64,000 nucleotides of DNA, taken from Struthio camelus (taxonomy: Eukaryota; Chordata; Aves; Struthioniformes; Struthionidae). Numbering within the stretch: the first letter of the stretch is position 1; every line of letters starts with the position of its first letter. Positions 23,828 to 35,502 of this stretch are shown one piece after another. The stretch is taken from contig NC_090964.1 in the NCBI RefSeq assembly GCF_040807025.1, forward strand, positions 6,138,001-6,202,000, read 5' to 3'. The position numbers and the translations under genes are program-made. Under the pieces are notes generated by a model. That model was given only the letters and a program-made list of their open reading frames with translations. It did no database searches and was not told where the DNA came from.

Positions 23828-24487
23828 GTCTTCATGGTGCTCTCTCTCTTGTGTTCTCTTTCTCCTCAAAACTGGAGCAAGGTGAGCAGGGCAGAGCTCG
23901 AGATCGAGCAGGAGTCGAGATCGCCAGGCAAGTTCTGCAGAGAAAGAAGCAGCAATCAGACTCTGATGCTTCTGCCCATGCAGACACAACCGCCATCCCG
24001 GCGACCATCATCCCTGCCCGCCCGCTGGTGCCTGCACACCAAGACTAACGTGACATCTCGACTCCCCTGGACCCCGTTAGACTCCCAGGTCACCAAGCCT
24101 GGCTGGGAACGCTCTGTGCCACGCTGGGGACCAGATGACGACCTCATTTGTGTCCTCTCTCCCCTTTCCCTCTCCACTGCTGCTGCTGGAGGCCCTGCCC
24201 GTACCTGGGGACGGAGGCAGTCTGGGCAGCTGCCAGCAGAGAGCAGCTTTCCTGGAAGCGAGGAACTATCGGGCTCCTCTGCGGCCTTCACGCCGCTGCG
24301 AGCCGAGGCCGAGAGCCCGCGGGGCTGCCGGGGAGGAGGCCGGGGCAGCCCGAAGCCGCGGGCTCGCCTGGGGGCGCCAGGCCTCCCCGTCCTCAGGCGG
24401 AAAGAAGGGGACAGAGCCGTCCTCGCGGGCACCTGCCGCTCGCCCAAGTCGCCTGCCCAGCACCCCCCTTGCGCTAAGGGCAATAAA
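19878..24487 (+). CDS. Multi-exon F-BAR-like array gene, copy 3
   Basis: Same exons as copy 1 at a constant offset of 19405 (coding part 19878 to the TGA ending 22837). It is nearly identical to copy 1 including introns, with the same CTG number and the same silent variants, but a few private substitutions (for example near 23456) show it is not simply the same sequence assembled twice. The poly(A) signal is at 24482. Confidence 0.62.
22178..22205. repeat. (GTGCAC)n microsatellite, copy 3
   Basis: Same hexamer run and same length as in copy 1. Confidence 0.9.
23781..23822. repeat. (CTG)14 in array gene copy 3
   Basis: Same length as copy 1, supporting the 1/3 pairing. Confidence 0.95.
24482..24487 (+). 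terminator. Poly(A) signal, array gene copy 3
   Basis: AATAAA with the same GT-rich downstream element as copy 1. Confidence 0.75.
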
Positions 24488-24727
24488 CCGATGCCGTTGA
24501 GTTGTCGTGTGCCGCGATGATGCGTCGAGAGCGGGGCGCTGGGCGACGGCAGCGCGGGCGGGCCGCAGCCGGGCCGCAGAGCCACCTGCGCTGGCAGGGG
24601 CCGGGGCAGCACCCCGGGGTGGGGGTGGGTGGGTGGGGGGCAGGAAGCTGCCGCCGGGCCTTTCCACGCCTCCCCCGCAACGAGCCGCGCCTCGCGCTTC
24701 AGCTCGGCCGGAGCCGCGCTCCAGTTG

Positions 24728-25988
24728 TAGCCCGCACGGCTTCACCAAAGGCAAATCACGCTTGACCAAGCCCAGAGCCTTCTCTGCTGGAACGACTGGC
24801 TGGGTAGATGAGGGCAGAGCGCTGGGTGGTGTCCGCCTGGACTTCAGCAAGGCTTTGGACGCTCTCTCCCATCGCATCCTCGTAGGTAAACTCAGGACGC
24901 GCGGGCTAGATGAGTGGACGGTGAGGTGGATTGAGAACTGGCTGGATGGCCCAGCTCCGAGGGTTGTGGTCAGTGGCGCAGAGTCTAGTGGGAGGCCTGC
25001 AGCTAGCGGTGTCCCCCAGGCGTCCGTCCTGGGTCCGGTCTTGTTCCATGTATTCATCAATGACCTGGAGGAAGGGCCAGAGTGCCCCCTCAGCAAGTTT
25101 GCTGATGCTACTAAACTGGGGGCAGTGGCTGACACACCAGAAGACTGGGCTGCCCTTCAGAGGGACCGGGACAGGCTGGAGAGCTGGGCGGAGAGGAACC
25201 TCCTGAAGGTCAACAAAGGCAAGTGCAGGCTCCTGCACCTGGGGAGGAAGAACCCCCTGCACCACGACAGGCTGGGGGTTGACCTGCTGGAGAGCAGCTC
25301 TGCAGAGAGGGACCTGGGAGCGCTGGTGGACAACAAGTGAAGCATGAGGCAGCAGTGTGCCCTTGGGGCCAAGAAGGCCAATGGCATCCTGGGCTGCATT
25401 AGGCAGAGTGTTGCCAGCGGGTCGAGGGCGAGGGAGGTGATCCTGCCCCTCTCCTCAGCCCTGCGGAGGCCTCTCCTGGAGTACTGTGTCCAACTCTGGG
25501 CTCCCCAGTCCAAGAGAGACATGGCACTACTGGAGAGAGTCCAGTGGGGGGCTACAAAGCTGATGAGGGGACTGGAGCATCTCTGCTCTGAAGAAAGGCT
25601 GCCAGAGCTGGGCCTGTTGAGCCTGGAGAAGAGAAGACTGAGAGGCGATCTCCTCAATGTGTACAACTATGTGAAGGGGGGGCGTCGAGAGGATGGGGCC
25701 AGTCTCTTCTCCGTGGTGCCCAGGGACAGGACAAGAGGCAACGGGCACCAACTGAAGCACAGGCACTGCCATGTGACCCTGAGGAAAAACTTCTTGACTG
25801 GGAGGGTGACAGAGCACTGCCACAGGTGGCCCAGAGAGGCTGTGGAGTCTCCTTCGCTGGAGATATGCAAAACCCATCCGCATGCGATCCTGGGAAACAA
25901 GCTCTAGAGGACCCTGCTTGAGCAGGGAGGTTGGACTAGCTGATCTCCAGAGGTCCCTGCCAACCTCAACCATTCTGCGATTCTGTGT
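24728..25988 (+). mobile_element. CR1 LINE, copy 3
   Basis: Essentially identical to the unit A copy, including the TGA and the 3' tail variants. Confidence 0.93.
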
Positions 25989-25996
25989 AATGACTG

Positions 25997-26587
25997 GTGC
26001 GGAGGCGCGTGCGGAGGCCGGTGCAGATGTCAGGAGGCTCTGAGCAAAAGGCGTCTCCCAGCACGCAGGCTTGGAGGCGCAGAGCATTGGGCATCGCGTA
26101 GAGGCAGATGAGGAACAAACTGGGGAGGGGTTCGAAACCCAAGAGGGTAATCTGGAACGGCGCTTGGAACGTAGCACTGAATTATTGTGGAGTGATGTGT
26201 TTCTCCTCTTCCCACACTCTTCATTCCCCCGCTCACAAAATCACCTTGGCGCTTTCCTGCGTAGCGGTAGGAAGCGGTCCCCCACAGCGCAGCAAATATC
26301 CCTGCGGGAAAACACTGCAAGGACCTTCTGCGTCGCTGCGTCTCGCTCCACCTCTGGCACGAGGAATACACACTTCTCTGCAGCTTGTGCGCAGCAGAAG
26401 GGCTCTGTCCCCGGCCCCTTGGCGGTGCTGAAAGATGACAGCATCACGCTGCCGCCTGGAAGGGTTCCCGCCTAGGGGCAGAAGCTCTCGCTTAGAAACC
26501 TGCCTCCCTGCGCTGTTGTGGCTCTTGCCAAAACCTAGCGTGTGGCTTTGCTTGGCCGGCACCGAGTCTGCAGGGCTGGGCTGGTAA
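25997..26587 (+). repeat. Duplicated fragment of GMEB1 intron 1, unit C
   Basis: Same fragment and same junction as in unit A. Confidence 0.93.
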
Positions 26588-28287
26588 CTGGCCGATAACG
26601 GGAGGGTGAAAACCCAGAGAGCATTTCACAGCCGCTGCCTGGGGAAGGGGGTTGATTAACGTACCCACCGCGCTCCGCGGGAGGCCGTAAGCAGAGGCGG
26701 GAGGATGCTAACCACCGCCACCAAGCTCCCGCCCTGCCCGACCGCCTGGCATCGCTATTCCCTCGTCTCCTCCCAAAGGCAAAGGGCGCTGGAGGGACAC
26801 AAACCCTTCTCCTCCCATCTCCATGCCCGGCTGCCCAGCGCGGCCACGGACCCTTCTCTGCTCCAAGCCCCCAGCTGAAAGCAGGGCTGAAATCCAGCCT
26901 CAGTGCCCGATCCGGTCGCTCGGGCTCTCGTCCGTTCCCCAAGGACGGCCATCCCCCGTCACCCTCCACGCAAAAACTGCTCCCTCGCGCCCACGTGGCA
27001 TGCCCCTTATCGCCGGTCGGTGCCCCTTGCCTCCCATCCCATCGCCGAGCACCCCCAGGATGCTCCAGGCGGGGCTCAGAGCGACAGAAAGCCCCAAATC
27101 CGCACGCTCCGGATGCCCCGGGTCAGCCCAGGATGGGACACATCCTGCTAGAAACAACAAAGGAATTTCTGGGGGATTTTGCAGGAAGGGATGCCTCGCT
27201 CGGCACCTCTCGCAGCCCTGCCGAGCGGCATCCGCGCAAATCGCGATGTTGGGGCGATTCCTGCCAGAGATTTGTTTCTTTTCTCACAGGAGGCAGGAAA
27301 GACAAAACAGAGCAGATGCTCCGGGAAAAGCCCAGCGCGCCGGCACGCTCCCGCCCCCGTGGCAGGCAGCCGCGCCGCGGACCCCGGCCCAGCACGACGC
27401 TTCCCACTGCGGGCCGCTGCCGTCGCCGCTTAACCCTCAACGCCACCGCCGGGTTCGGGCTCCGGCGGAAAAACTGCAAGGAAAAGCCTCCCACCAGCCC
27501 TCGACGGCTGCCGTTCGGCAGAGCAGCTTCTCCTGGAAACACAACCGGACAACGCATCCTTATTGCCCCAGCGTTACTCCTGGCCCCCTGCCTCAGTTTC
27601 CCCTCGCCACAAAACGCAATGATGCTTTTGCTCTCGCCTGCCCCAGCCTCCTCGCTCTGGGACTCGCTTGCGGATGAGAAACTCCAGGGAAGAGCAAGCC
27701 CCGGGCCCGCGGCGTGACCTTCCCATGTCTTGGGGGCGAGGTTTGGCTGAACATCCCCAGCGCCGCTCCGGGCTCGTCCCGTCCCCGAGCCCAGCCTGGT
27801 CGGCGGGTGCAAACGCTGCAGGAAGCAAGTGCCAGGAAGCGCCGGAGGCCGGGGCGGGGGCAGCAGGCTGGCGCCAGGATTGGGGCAGGACGTGGGGGCT
27901 GCGGCCGGGGCCCAGCGAGCAGCCCGGACTGGTGCGGTCCTGGGGCCAGGCGGCGCGAGAGGAGGAGATGGGGGGCTGAGGGCAACGGGGAGCCCGGCCC
28001 CGGCCAGTAGTGGGTGGCCGCGGGCGCCGCGGGCAGCCCGTCCCGCTACGGCAGCCGGCCCGGCGGGCAGCCCGTCCCGGGCGGACCCCGGGCGCAGCGG
28101 GCAGCCCGTCCCGGGCGGACCCCGGGCGCAGCGGGCAGCAGTCCCGGCGCGGCGCACGGCGCACGGCGCAGCCCCGGGCGGAGAGGGCGGGGCGGGGGGG
28201 GCCCGTTGCGCGCCCGGGGCCGGTGTCCCGGGGCCGGTGTCCCGGGCCGGGGGCAGGCGCTGCCGGCGCCCGCCAAGCCGCACTCAC
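26588..28287 (-). other. Intron-like sequence of the divergent minus-strand gene, unit D
   Basis: Counterpart of 7183-8882 with a few private substitutions (for example near 27111 and 27250). No exon seen. Confidence 0.5.
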
Positions 28288-28394
28288 CGTCCTGGCCGCC
28301 GGCCGGCCGCAGCCCCAGCGGGCCCAGCAGCAGGCAGCGCCGCAGCAGCGCCAGCGCCAGCGCCGCCGCCGCCCCGCCGGCCGCCCGCATCCTC

Positions 28395-28428
<34 letters not shown>

Positions 28429-29588
28429 TGCCCCGCGCCCGCCGGCGCCCGCCCATTGGCTGCCCGCGCCCAGCCCTGCGCCGCCATTGGCCCGCCGCGC
28501 TGTCAGTCCCCCGGCGCTGCCCCCTGCCCCGGGGGTCTCCGCAGCGCCCTGCCATGGAAGGGGCGGCGGGGCCGGCGCACGGGCGGCTCCGGTCGCCCCC
28601 ACTGCCCTCCCTCGGGCCCGGGCTCCAGAGCCCCCAGGCCACGGCCGCCAGTCGCCGCTCCCCCGCTCCTGGGCCCCCCGGGCAGGGGGCAGGACCCCTC
28701 TGCGCCCCCAGCCCCTCGCTCGTCCCTGCCAGCGCCGCCGTCGCCAGCCCTGGCCCAGCCCCGGCCCGACTCCAGCAGCGGGCCCGCCCCCGCCGCCAAG
28801 GCACCCTGGAGGCTCTGGCCCCCGGCGACGTGTGTCTCCAGCCCCGGCCCCCCGCGCCGCCACGCGCCACCGACTTTTCCCGGCAGGCGGGTTTCTGCTC
28901 GAGCCGGGCTCTCGCCCGCCCGCCGCCCCGCGCCCGCCCCAGCCGGCAGCCGGACGCCACCGCGGCCGCCCAGAGCCGCAAGCGGCGGCCGAGCGCCGCG
29001 CAGCCGAGGCAGCCGCAGCCTCCGGCTGAAAGCACCTCCGGCCTCCGCGCCGGGAAACGACCTTTAACAAACCCGGCCGCAACACCCGACCCCAAAGCAG
29101 CTTTGTTTTCTCTCCCGGGGGCCAGCCCCGCTGCGGCGCCTCGGCAAAACGCCACCGCGCCACGCGCTGGCCACGCAGCCGGCCGAGACGCGGCGCCGCA
29201 GCGCCTGTCCGGGTCTACGGGCGCTGGCCTGGCCTCCAACCGCCGCTCCCGCCGCGGCGCCTCCTCCGCAGCCTCTCCGACTTCGGCACGTGTCACCGGG
29301 CGCCTGGGCCCGGGGGAGCCCGCGGGCTGCCGCCAGACTTCCCCGGCGGCCTTTGCTCCCTTGCGCATCAGCGCCGGCCCTTGTCAGTCACAATGGCCTC
29401 GGCTGCGCTGCCGGGAGCTGCCGGCCGCGTCCCTCACTCCTTGGGCGACCGAGGAGGCGGGAGGTGGCGAGAGGGGCCGCTCTGCGGTTTCGCCTCGGGA
29501 ACTAGAGCAGCGCTCGCGCATCTTCCCATTTCTTGTGGCGTTGACGACGGCTCACAGCCGGTGGTGGCTTTGAGTCTTCGCCAAAGCC
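28010..29588. promoter_or_regulatory. Bidirectional CpG-island promoter, unit D
   Basis: Same layout. ATTGG boxes at 28455-28459 and 28486-28490, again 31 bp apart. CCG run about 28395-28428. Confidence 0.6.
28288..28390 (-). CDS. Orphan first coding exon, divergent (unit D)
   Basis: Same length and sequence as the unit B exon, ATG at 28390 and donor GTGAGT at 28287-28282. Confidence 0.42.
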
Positions 29589-32500
29589 ATGCTTCGAAAG
29601 GAAGGGCAGAGGAACAACCCCCCCAAGACGGTCCGCTTCCAGCTCCCCGAGAGGCACTGGCGGGAGGAGCTGGAGTGGGAGAGGCAAGAGGCTGCTGCCG
29701 CCTTTTGGGCTGCAGCAGGTGCCTCGAGCTCTTGCCCGGTGCCGTGGGGGGAGCCCAGCCAGCCGGACGAGGATGGCCTGCCACGCGTGCGGCCACCTCG
29801 AAAGGGCAAGATGTGGCTGAGGGGCCTCACCTTTCGCCTTCGGGAGCTGGGCAGATCCTGTGCGGGTAAGAAAGCGCCCAGAGCCCCCGGCACCGCAGGC
29901 GGGCACGCAGGGCCCCTGCCCGCAGCAGGCCGCACACCCTCGGGAGCAAGCGGAGCCCTGCAGCCAGGGCAGGCAGGCACCAGCGTTCACGCCTGGGGCT
30001 TTGGCGTTCCTTGCAGTGCCAGCTTTCCGGTCTTGCTCCGGCAAGAAGAGACAGCAGAAGGCCCGGGCACCTGCGGAGACCCTCGTTGCTGCGGGCCTTG
30101 TGGAGGAGCGAGAGGAGAGCGGCACCGCCGCCTCCAGCCTCACCAGTGACCAGCACCCGGTGAGTGAGGGCAGCCCCCGGCGCACAGCCCCTCGCTGGCC
30201 CCTGCGGGGACACCTGCGTCTGGGGCAGAGCCACCCATCCCAAAGCACAGGATCCCCACTCACGTCCCAGCCTGGCCGAGCTCAATCCCAAAAGGCGAGA
30301 GCCGCTGAGAAGCACCTGGGAGGAGCGCTTGTGCAAAGGCTGCCTTCCAAGGAGGTCCTCCAAACCTCCTGTTGGAGCAGGGGCTGCGTCCAGCAGGCTG
30401 CGAGCACCAGCAAGATGGCTCCAGCAGCCCTGCGTTGCCTCCTCCCTCCCCCTCCCAGACCCACCAGCCTCCCTCAAGGTCCCTTCCCCTCCGCAGCTGA
30501 TCTCCTGCCTCTCTGAGCCGTTCTCTTTTCCACCCGTGTCCCCAAAGGTCCAGGAGAGCCTCGACGCAGAGGTCCCCCCTGCTCAGGCACCTGGGGTGCC
30601 TTCTGGCGAAGAAGATGGTGAGACGGGTAAGCCCCGAGTTGCCTGGGTGCACCGGGAGCAAGGCCGACAGGACGGGGGCACGGAGGGGTGCTGGGCTGAG
30701 CCGAGCAGCTGGCAGCAAAGGGCATCTCCTCCTGGAGATCCCCGGAGAGCTGGGGGCAGCTGGGGCAGACCTGTAAGGAGGTCTCTGGAGGCTGCCGTCG
30801 AGGCAGCCCATGGGCACACGGGTCAGGAACGGGAAGCCCTGTGGAGCCTCAGCAAGGCCGTGCTGCCCTGCTGCTGGTGTTTTCCTGCCTGCTCCAGCCC
30901 TTCGGGAACCTCTGCAGCACTCGGAGAGCGTAGGGTAGGCAACGGCTGGGCTTGCCAGCATCACCGCTCAGTCGCTCTCTCCTCTTCTCCCGTCTTCCGG
31001 CTTGTCCCCATGTCCCAGAACCTCCTGCAGCAGAAGAGCAGCCCACGGAGCCAAGCAGCGATGAGGTTATAGATGCGGCCGTGAGATACATCTCCAAATA
31101 CGTGAAGGACCTGGCCGCCTACATGGACCAAGCCATCTCTCGGGGTAGGCAGCCGAGGGTGGAGGGTGAGGTCTTGGGCCCAGCGGGACCGGGCCAGGCA
31201 ACAGGGGGCTCTCAGGGAGGAAAGCGGGGCTGGCACGAGCAGGGGTCAAAGTCTGCGCCCCTCCTCCTGTCCTGGAGGGGTCTGTCAGAGGGAACCCACT
31301 CAGCAGGGAAGTCCTTGAGGGCGTGGAGGCCTGTTTTCACCTTCTGCTTGTGTCTGCCAGAAATGGAGCTTGCCAAAGGGCTGCAATCATTAGCCAGTGC
31401 CTTCAAGAAGACTAGCACTCACGAAGAGGTAAGCTGGCGGAGACGGGCAGCCCCAAAGCTCTCCCCACAACCCCCAGCGCCCTGCTTCCTGGGCTCCCGC
31501 GCCAGCTGCCTGACAGGGCCTGGGCGCTGCCACCTTCTGCACACCTCCTGCCTGCCTCCCAGCACTCTCCTTGCAGCCTGCCACTACCCGGTCCCAGCCA
31601 GGCCTGGGCTTTGCCGGTAGCGGCCAGGCAAGCCGAGCCACTCGCTCTTCTCTCACCTTGAAGGAAGCACCTGCCTGCTCCCTGCCTGGTCGTGTTCGCT
31701 CTCAGCCACGTGTGTTTTCTCCTTTCTCAGCCCTCGGTGCCAACCCCGGAGACTCCTGCGCCATCTCTCGAAGATGATGTAGCTGAAGGGGAAGGCCATC
31801 ACCCCGATGTGGAGCAGCAAAAGCAATGCCTTCAGGTAGGAGAGCTGCCCAGGACAGACTCTTGCCCCCTTCCCACACAGGGATGCTCGTGCACGTGCAC
31901 GTGCACGTGCACGTGCAGGCACAGTCCTCACCCACACCACTGGGTGCAGAGTGGCTCCGGTCAGCCGGAAGGAAATGCTGGCCATCTCCCTGCTCCCTGG
32001 CAGCCTGCTGCTCCAGCCACGCTCAGCCTTGGCTCTGCCTCTCTCCCTGCTTCAGGCCCTTGGGGAAACTCTCCTCGTTAACCAGCAGCTGCTAGAGAAG
32101 ATGGAGCAGCAGTGGCAGCAGGCTGAAAGGCAGCTGGTAAGTAACACGGAGTCTCCACGTTCGCTGGCCTGCTGCTCCCCGAGCCAGCCCCGAGGCTCAC
32201 CGACACGCCAATGGCCTGGCAGATGCATCTCCCCGCTGTTCTCCTGGGGCACGGGAGCAGCGCGCCGGCAGCAAAGCAAAGAGCCTTCACCAACCCGGTC
32301 CCAGCGGAGGTGCTCTGCAGGCCAAAGCTCAGAGCTCTTCCCCTCCTCTTCATCCTTGCTCTTCCCCGTGGATCCTCACTCGTCTTCTTTGCTAGCAAAA
32401 GGAAAAGGCTGAGCTCTTCTGCCTGCCGTGCTGCGAGGACACGGAGCACAAGGAGAAGGAAGAGGCAGCCGAAGACGAGCAGCTGAGTGCCTGCAGCACC

Positions 32501-33490
32501 CCCAGCTCTGGCCTGCGCTGCTGGAGGATGGAGATGAGCAGACGGTGAGAGCAGAGCTGCTCTGGACGGCAGCCGCGCACGGAGCCTGCTCGGGGCTGCC
32601 CTTAGCCTGCGTCCAGATGCGCTGCCCCAGCCCAGCCAGGCCTGCCTCTCTCCCCAGGACACGTGCCCGGAGCGCTCTGCCGGCGCCCTCAAGCACCCGC
32701 CGCCCCTCTTGCTGCCCCGGCACGGCCTTACTTAGCCCACGCCCCTCTGGCGATGGAGCTCACCACTGGTGCTCCGCTGCCATGGAGGAGAGCCGGGGGC
32801 ACAGCCGGGGCCTTTGTGCTGCAGCTCTGCTGGGAGGGAGGGCTGGCTTGTCCTGGCAGTGAGTGCCCAGGGCAGATCCCCAGCTGATCGCAACGCAGAG
32901 CGCTGGGCAGCAGCGCAGGCAGTTGGCTCCGTGGGCAGAGAGCTCGTCCTTGTGCCCTCTGAGCTCTTTCCCTTGCCTCCTCTCCCTCCTCGCAGCTTAC
33001 AGAGCACACGGCAGCTCCTGCAGCCTGCAGCCTGGATGAGGGTTCTTGCCAGGCTGCCAGCAGTAACAGCCTAAGGAAGGGCATCACCCTCACGACGTGC
33101 CACACACGCAACCAAGAGGTATTCTTCGGGGGAGTCCCGGGCAGGGACATAAGTTGGGAGCTGGCCCGCAGGGGGGAACAGAGCGAAGCGAAGCCCTGCG
33201 AGCAGGGCGACCCCTCGCACTCTACCGGCCTGCGGGTGCCACCTTCTCCCACACCTCTGGTCCAGCATAACCTCAGCTGTGAGCCCTCTGGTCGGCAGTA
33301 GGGGACTGTGGCATGAAGAAGTTGTGTCCCTGGGCTGTCAAGAGGCCTCTTTTAGGCACCAAGCCAAGCACTCACATGCGCAGAGCTGGCCCTACAATGG
33401 TCGCCAGCAAGAACTGGAGTCCCAGCGAAAGCTGCTAACGTGTGCTTTGGGGCAGGTCTTCCCCAGCCCTCACGTGCACCCAGGAAGACC

Positions 33491-33529
<39 letters not shown>

Positions 33530-34189
33530 GTCTTCATGGTGCTCTCTCTCTTGTGTTCTCTTTCTCCTCAAAACTGGAGCAAGGTGAGCAGGGCAGAGCT
33601 CGAGATCGAGCAGGAGTCGAGATCGCCAGGCAAGTTCTGCAGAGAAAGAAGCAGCAATCAGACTCTGATGCTTCTGCCCATGCAGACACAACCGCCATCC
33701 CGGCGACCATCATCCCTGCCCGCCCGCTGGTGCCTGCACACCAAGACTAACGTGACATCTCGACTCCCCTGGACCCCGTTAGACTCCCAGGTCACCAAGC
33801 CTGGCTGGGAACGCTCTGTGCCACGCTGGGGACCAGATGACGACCCCATTTGTGTCCTCTCTCCCCTTTCCCTCTCCACTGCTGCTGCTGGAGGCCCTGC
33901 CCGTACCTGGGGACGGAGGCAGTCTGGGCAGCTGCCAGCAGAGAGCAGCTTTCCTGGAAGCGAGGAACTATCGGGCTCCTCTGCGGCCTTCACGCCGCTG
34001 CGAGCCGAGGCCGAGAGCCCACGGGGCTGCCGGGGAGGAGGCCGGGGCAGCCCGAAGCCGCGGGCTCGCCTGGGGGCGCCAGGCCTCCCCGTCCTCAGGC
34101 GGAAAGAAGGGGACAGAGCCGTCCTCGCGGGCACCTGCCGCTCGCCCAAGTCGCCTGCCCAGCACCCCCCTTGCGCTAAGGGCAATAAA
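29589..34189 (+). CDS. Multi-exon F-BAR-like array gene, copy 4 (GMEB1-proximal)
   Basis: Same exons at an offset of 29116 (coding part 29589 to the TGA ending 32548). It carries one clear missense difference: the second residue of exon 4 is Pro (GAA CCT) instead of Ala. It shares the GGT insertion and the AAG variant with copy 2. Its poly(A) signal at 34184 lies only about 350 bp upstream of GMEB1 exon 1 on the same strand, so read-through into the GMEB1 promoter is possible. Confidence 0.62.
31889..31916. repeat. (GTGCAC)n microsatellite, copy 4
   Basis: Same hexamer run and same length as in copy 1. Confidence 0.9.
33492..33524. repeat. (CTG)11 in array gene copy 4
   Basis: A pure triplet run, 9 bp shorter than in copies 1 and 3. 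Confidence 0.95.
34184..34189 (+). terminator. Poly(A) signal, array gene copy 4
   Basis: AATAAA with the same GT-rich downstream element. It is the last signal before the GMEB1 promoter. Confidence 0.75.
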
Positions 34190-34489
34190 CCGATGCCGTT
34201 GAGTTGTCGTGTGCCGCGATGATGCGTCGAGAGCGGGGCGCTGGGCGACGGCAGCGCGGGCGGGCCGCAGCCGGGCCGCAGAGCCACCGGCGCCGGCAGG
34301 AGCTGGGGCAGCACCCCGGGGTGGGAGTGGGTGGGTGGGTGGAGGGAAGGAAGTAAAGAAGGAAGGAAGCTGCTACCACCAGCCCACCCCGAGGCCCGGT
34401 ACCCCCCGCAGCCCCCTCCCCGGGGCGGCGATGCCACCGGCCGCCCGCAGGGGGCAGCAGGGCGCCGCGCCCAGGCCTAGGCCGCGGCG

Positions 34490-34628
34490 GCGCCTTTAAG
34501 GCAGGCGGCGGCCGGAAGTGCTGGCGGCCGAGGCCAGCGCGGCGACTGCGCATGCTCAGTGCTGCCCGGCCCGCTTCGCCCTCCCCCTCCCCCTTCTCTC
34601 AGCCCCCGGACTCGGCCGCTCGGCGACG
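34490..34628 (+). promoter_or_regulatory. GMEB1 core promoter and non-coding exon 1
   Basis: CpG island with an ETS/GABP site CCGGAAGTG at 34512-34520 and an NRF1-like TGCGCATGC at 34547-34555, a common housekeeping pair. Exon 1 (start uncertain, about 34550) ends at 34628 before the donor GTAAGG. It joins the coding exon whose acceptor is at 36677. This promoter is absent from the corresponding place in the other three array units. Confidence 0.65.
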
Positions 34629-34953
34629 GTAAGGGCCGGCCGGCGCCGCGCTACGGGAGCCGGGAGGGGCCAGGCGGCGCGGCGGCGCGCGGGCGGGGCG
34701 GGGCGGGGCGGGCAGGGGGGCCCGGCCCGGCCCGCGAGGGGAGGGGGCGCCCCAGCGCGCGCCGCCGTACGTGCCGCCGCCGCGAGGGCGGACGTCGCGC
34801 GCCGCGGGGGGGGGGCCGAGCCGCTGCGTCCGCCCGCGGCGGGGGGGGAGGGGAGGGGAGGCCCCGCCCCTCCCCCGGGCAGCCCCGCCCTTCGGCGCCG
34901 GCCGGGGGGGGGGGCCGCGCGCCGGGGGGGGGCCCGCTCCTTCCCCCCCGCCG

Positions 34954-34966
34954 TGACCCTTGACCT
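34954..34966 (-). promoter_or_regulatory. DR1-type nuclear receptor element 1
   Basis: TGACCC-T-TGACCT: two receptor half-sites in direct repeat with one spacer base, the DR1 pattern used by RXR heterodimers, HNF4, COUP-TF and TR4. Seen directly; occupancy unknown. Confidence 0.45.
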
Positions 34967-35013
34967 CGGGGGCTGCCCGCGGGGGGGCGCGGCGCCCTTT
35001 GCCCCCGCCGCGC

Positions 35014-35026
35014 TGACCTCTGACCC
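35014..35026 (-). promoter_or_regulatory. DR1-type nuclear receptor element 2
   Basis: TGACCT-C-TGACCC, a second DR1 in the same orientation 60 bp after the first. Confidence 0.45.
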
Positions 35027-35502
35027 CATCGCCTTCCTCCCCGCCGAGGGGCCGGCAGCGGCGGCCTGGCCGGGGGGCCGGCGACCCCCGATTGGGGGAC
35101 CTGGCGTGGGGGGCCCCGGGCAGAGGAGACCGGCGCCTGCAGCCCCCCCCCGGCCCCGGCGCGGCCCCCCCCGCGCCGAAACGCCGAGCGAGCGCCGCCT
35201 TCTGCTGTGACTGGAGCGGCCGTGGCCGGGGGCCGCGGCCCAGGGTCCCTCCCGCCGGCCGGCGGCTCGCGGGGAGCTGCGCTGCGGCCGCTGTGAAGCC
35301 CGCAGCCCTGCCTCGCCGCGGGGCCGCCCGGCGGCGCGCCCCAGCCCGGAGCGAGGGCGCCGGGCAAGCGGCTCCTGTCGTCTCCTGCAGCCGGCGGGGC
35401 AGGGGCGGTCCCGGGAGCCGGCCCCCGGCCCCCCTTGCTTTTGCCAGAACGCCTTCCTGGTGCCAGACGGGAGCGTCCCGGGGGCCCGAGCGCGCGCTGG
35501 CC

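Larger units (their letters stand above)
16862..26587 (+). repeat. Array unit C (complete)
   Basis: A 9726-bp unit with the same layout as unit B. It is longer mainly because of an expanded CCG tract and an Ala/Leu expansion in the minus-strand first exon. Its gene portion is nearly identical to that of unit A. Confidence 0.93.
34629..35502. promoter_or_regulatory. GMEB1 intron-1 CpG island with GC boxes
   Basis: Extreme GC content with tandem GGGCGG boxes near 34690-34715 (Sp1/KLF type) and many G-runs able to form G-quadruplexes. Two DR1 nuclear-receptor-type elements lie at 34954-34966 and 35014-35026. No open reading frame here is convincing. Internal array units lack this whole block. 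Confidence 0.55.
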
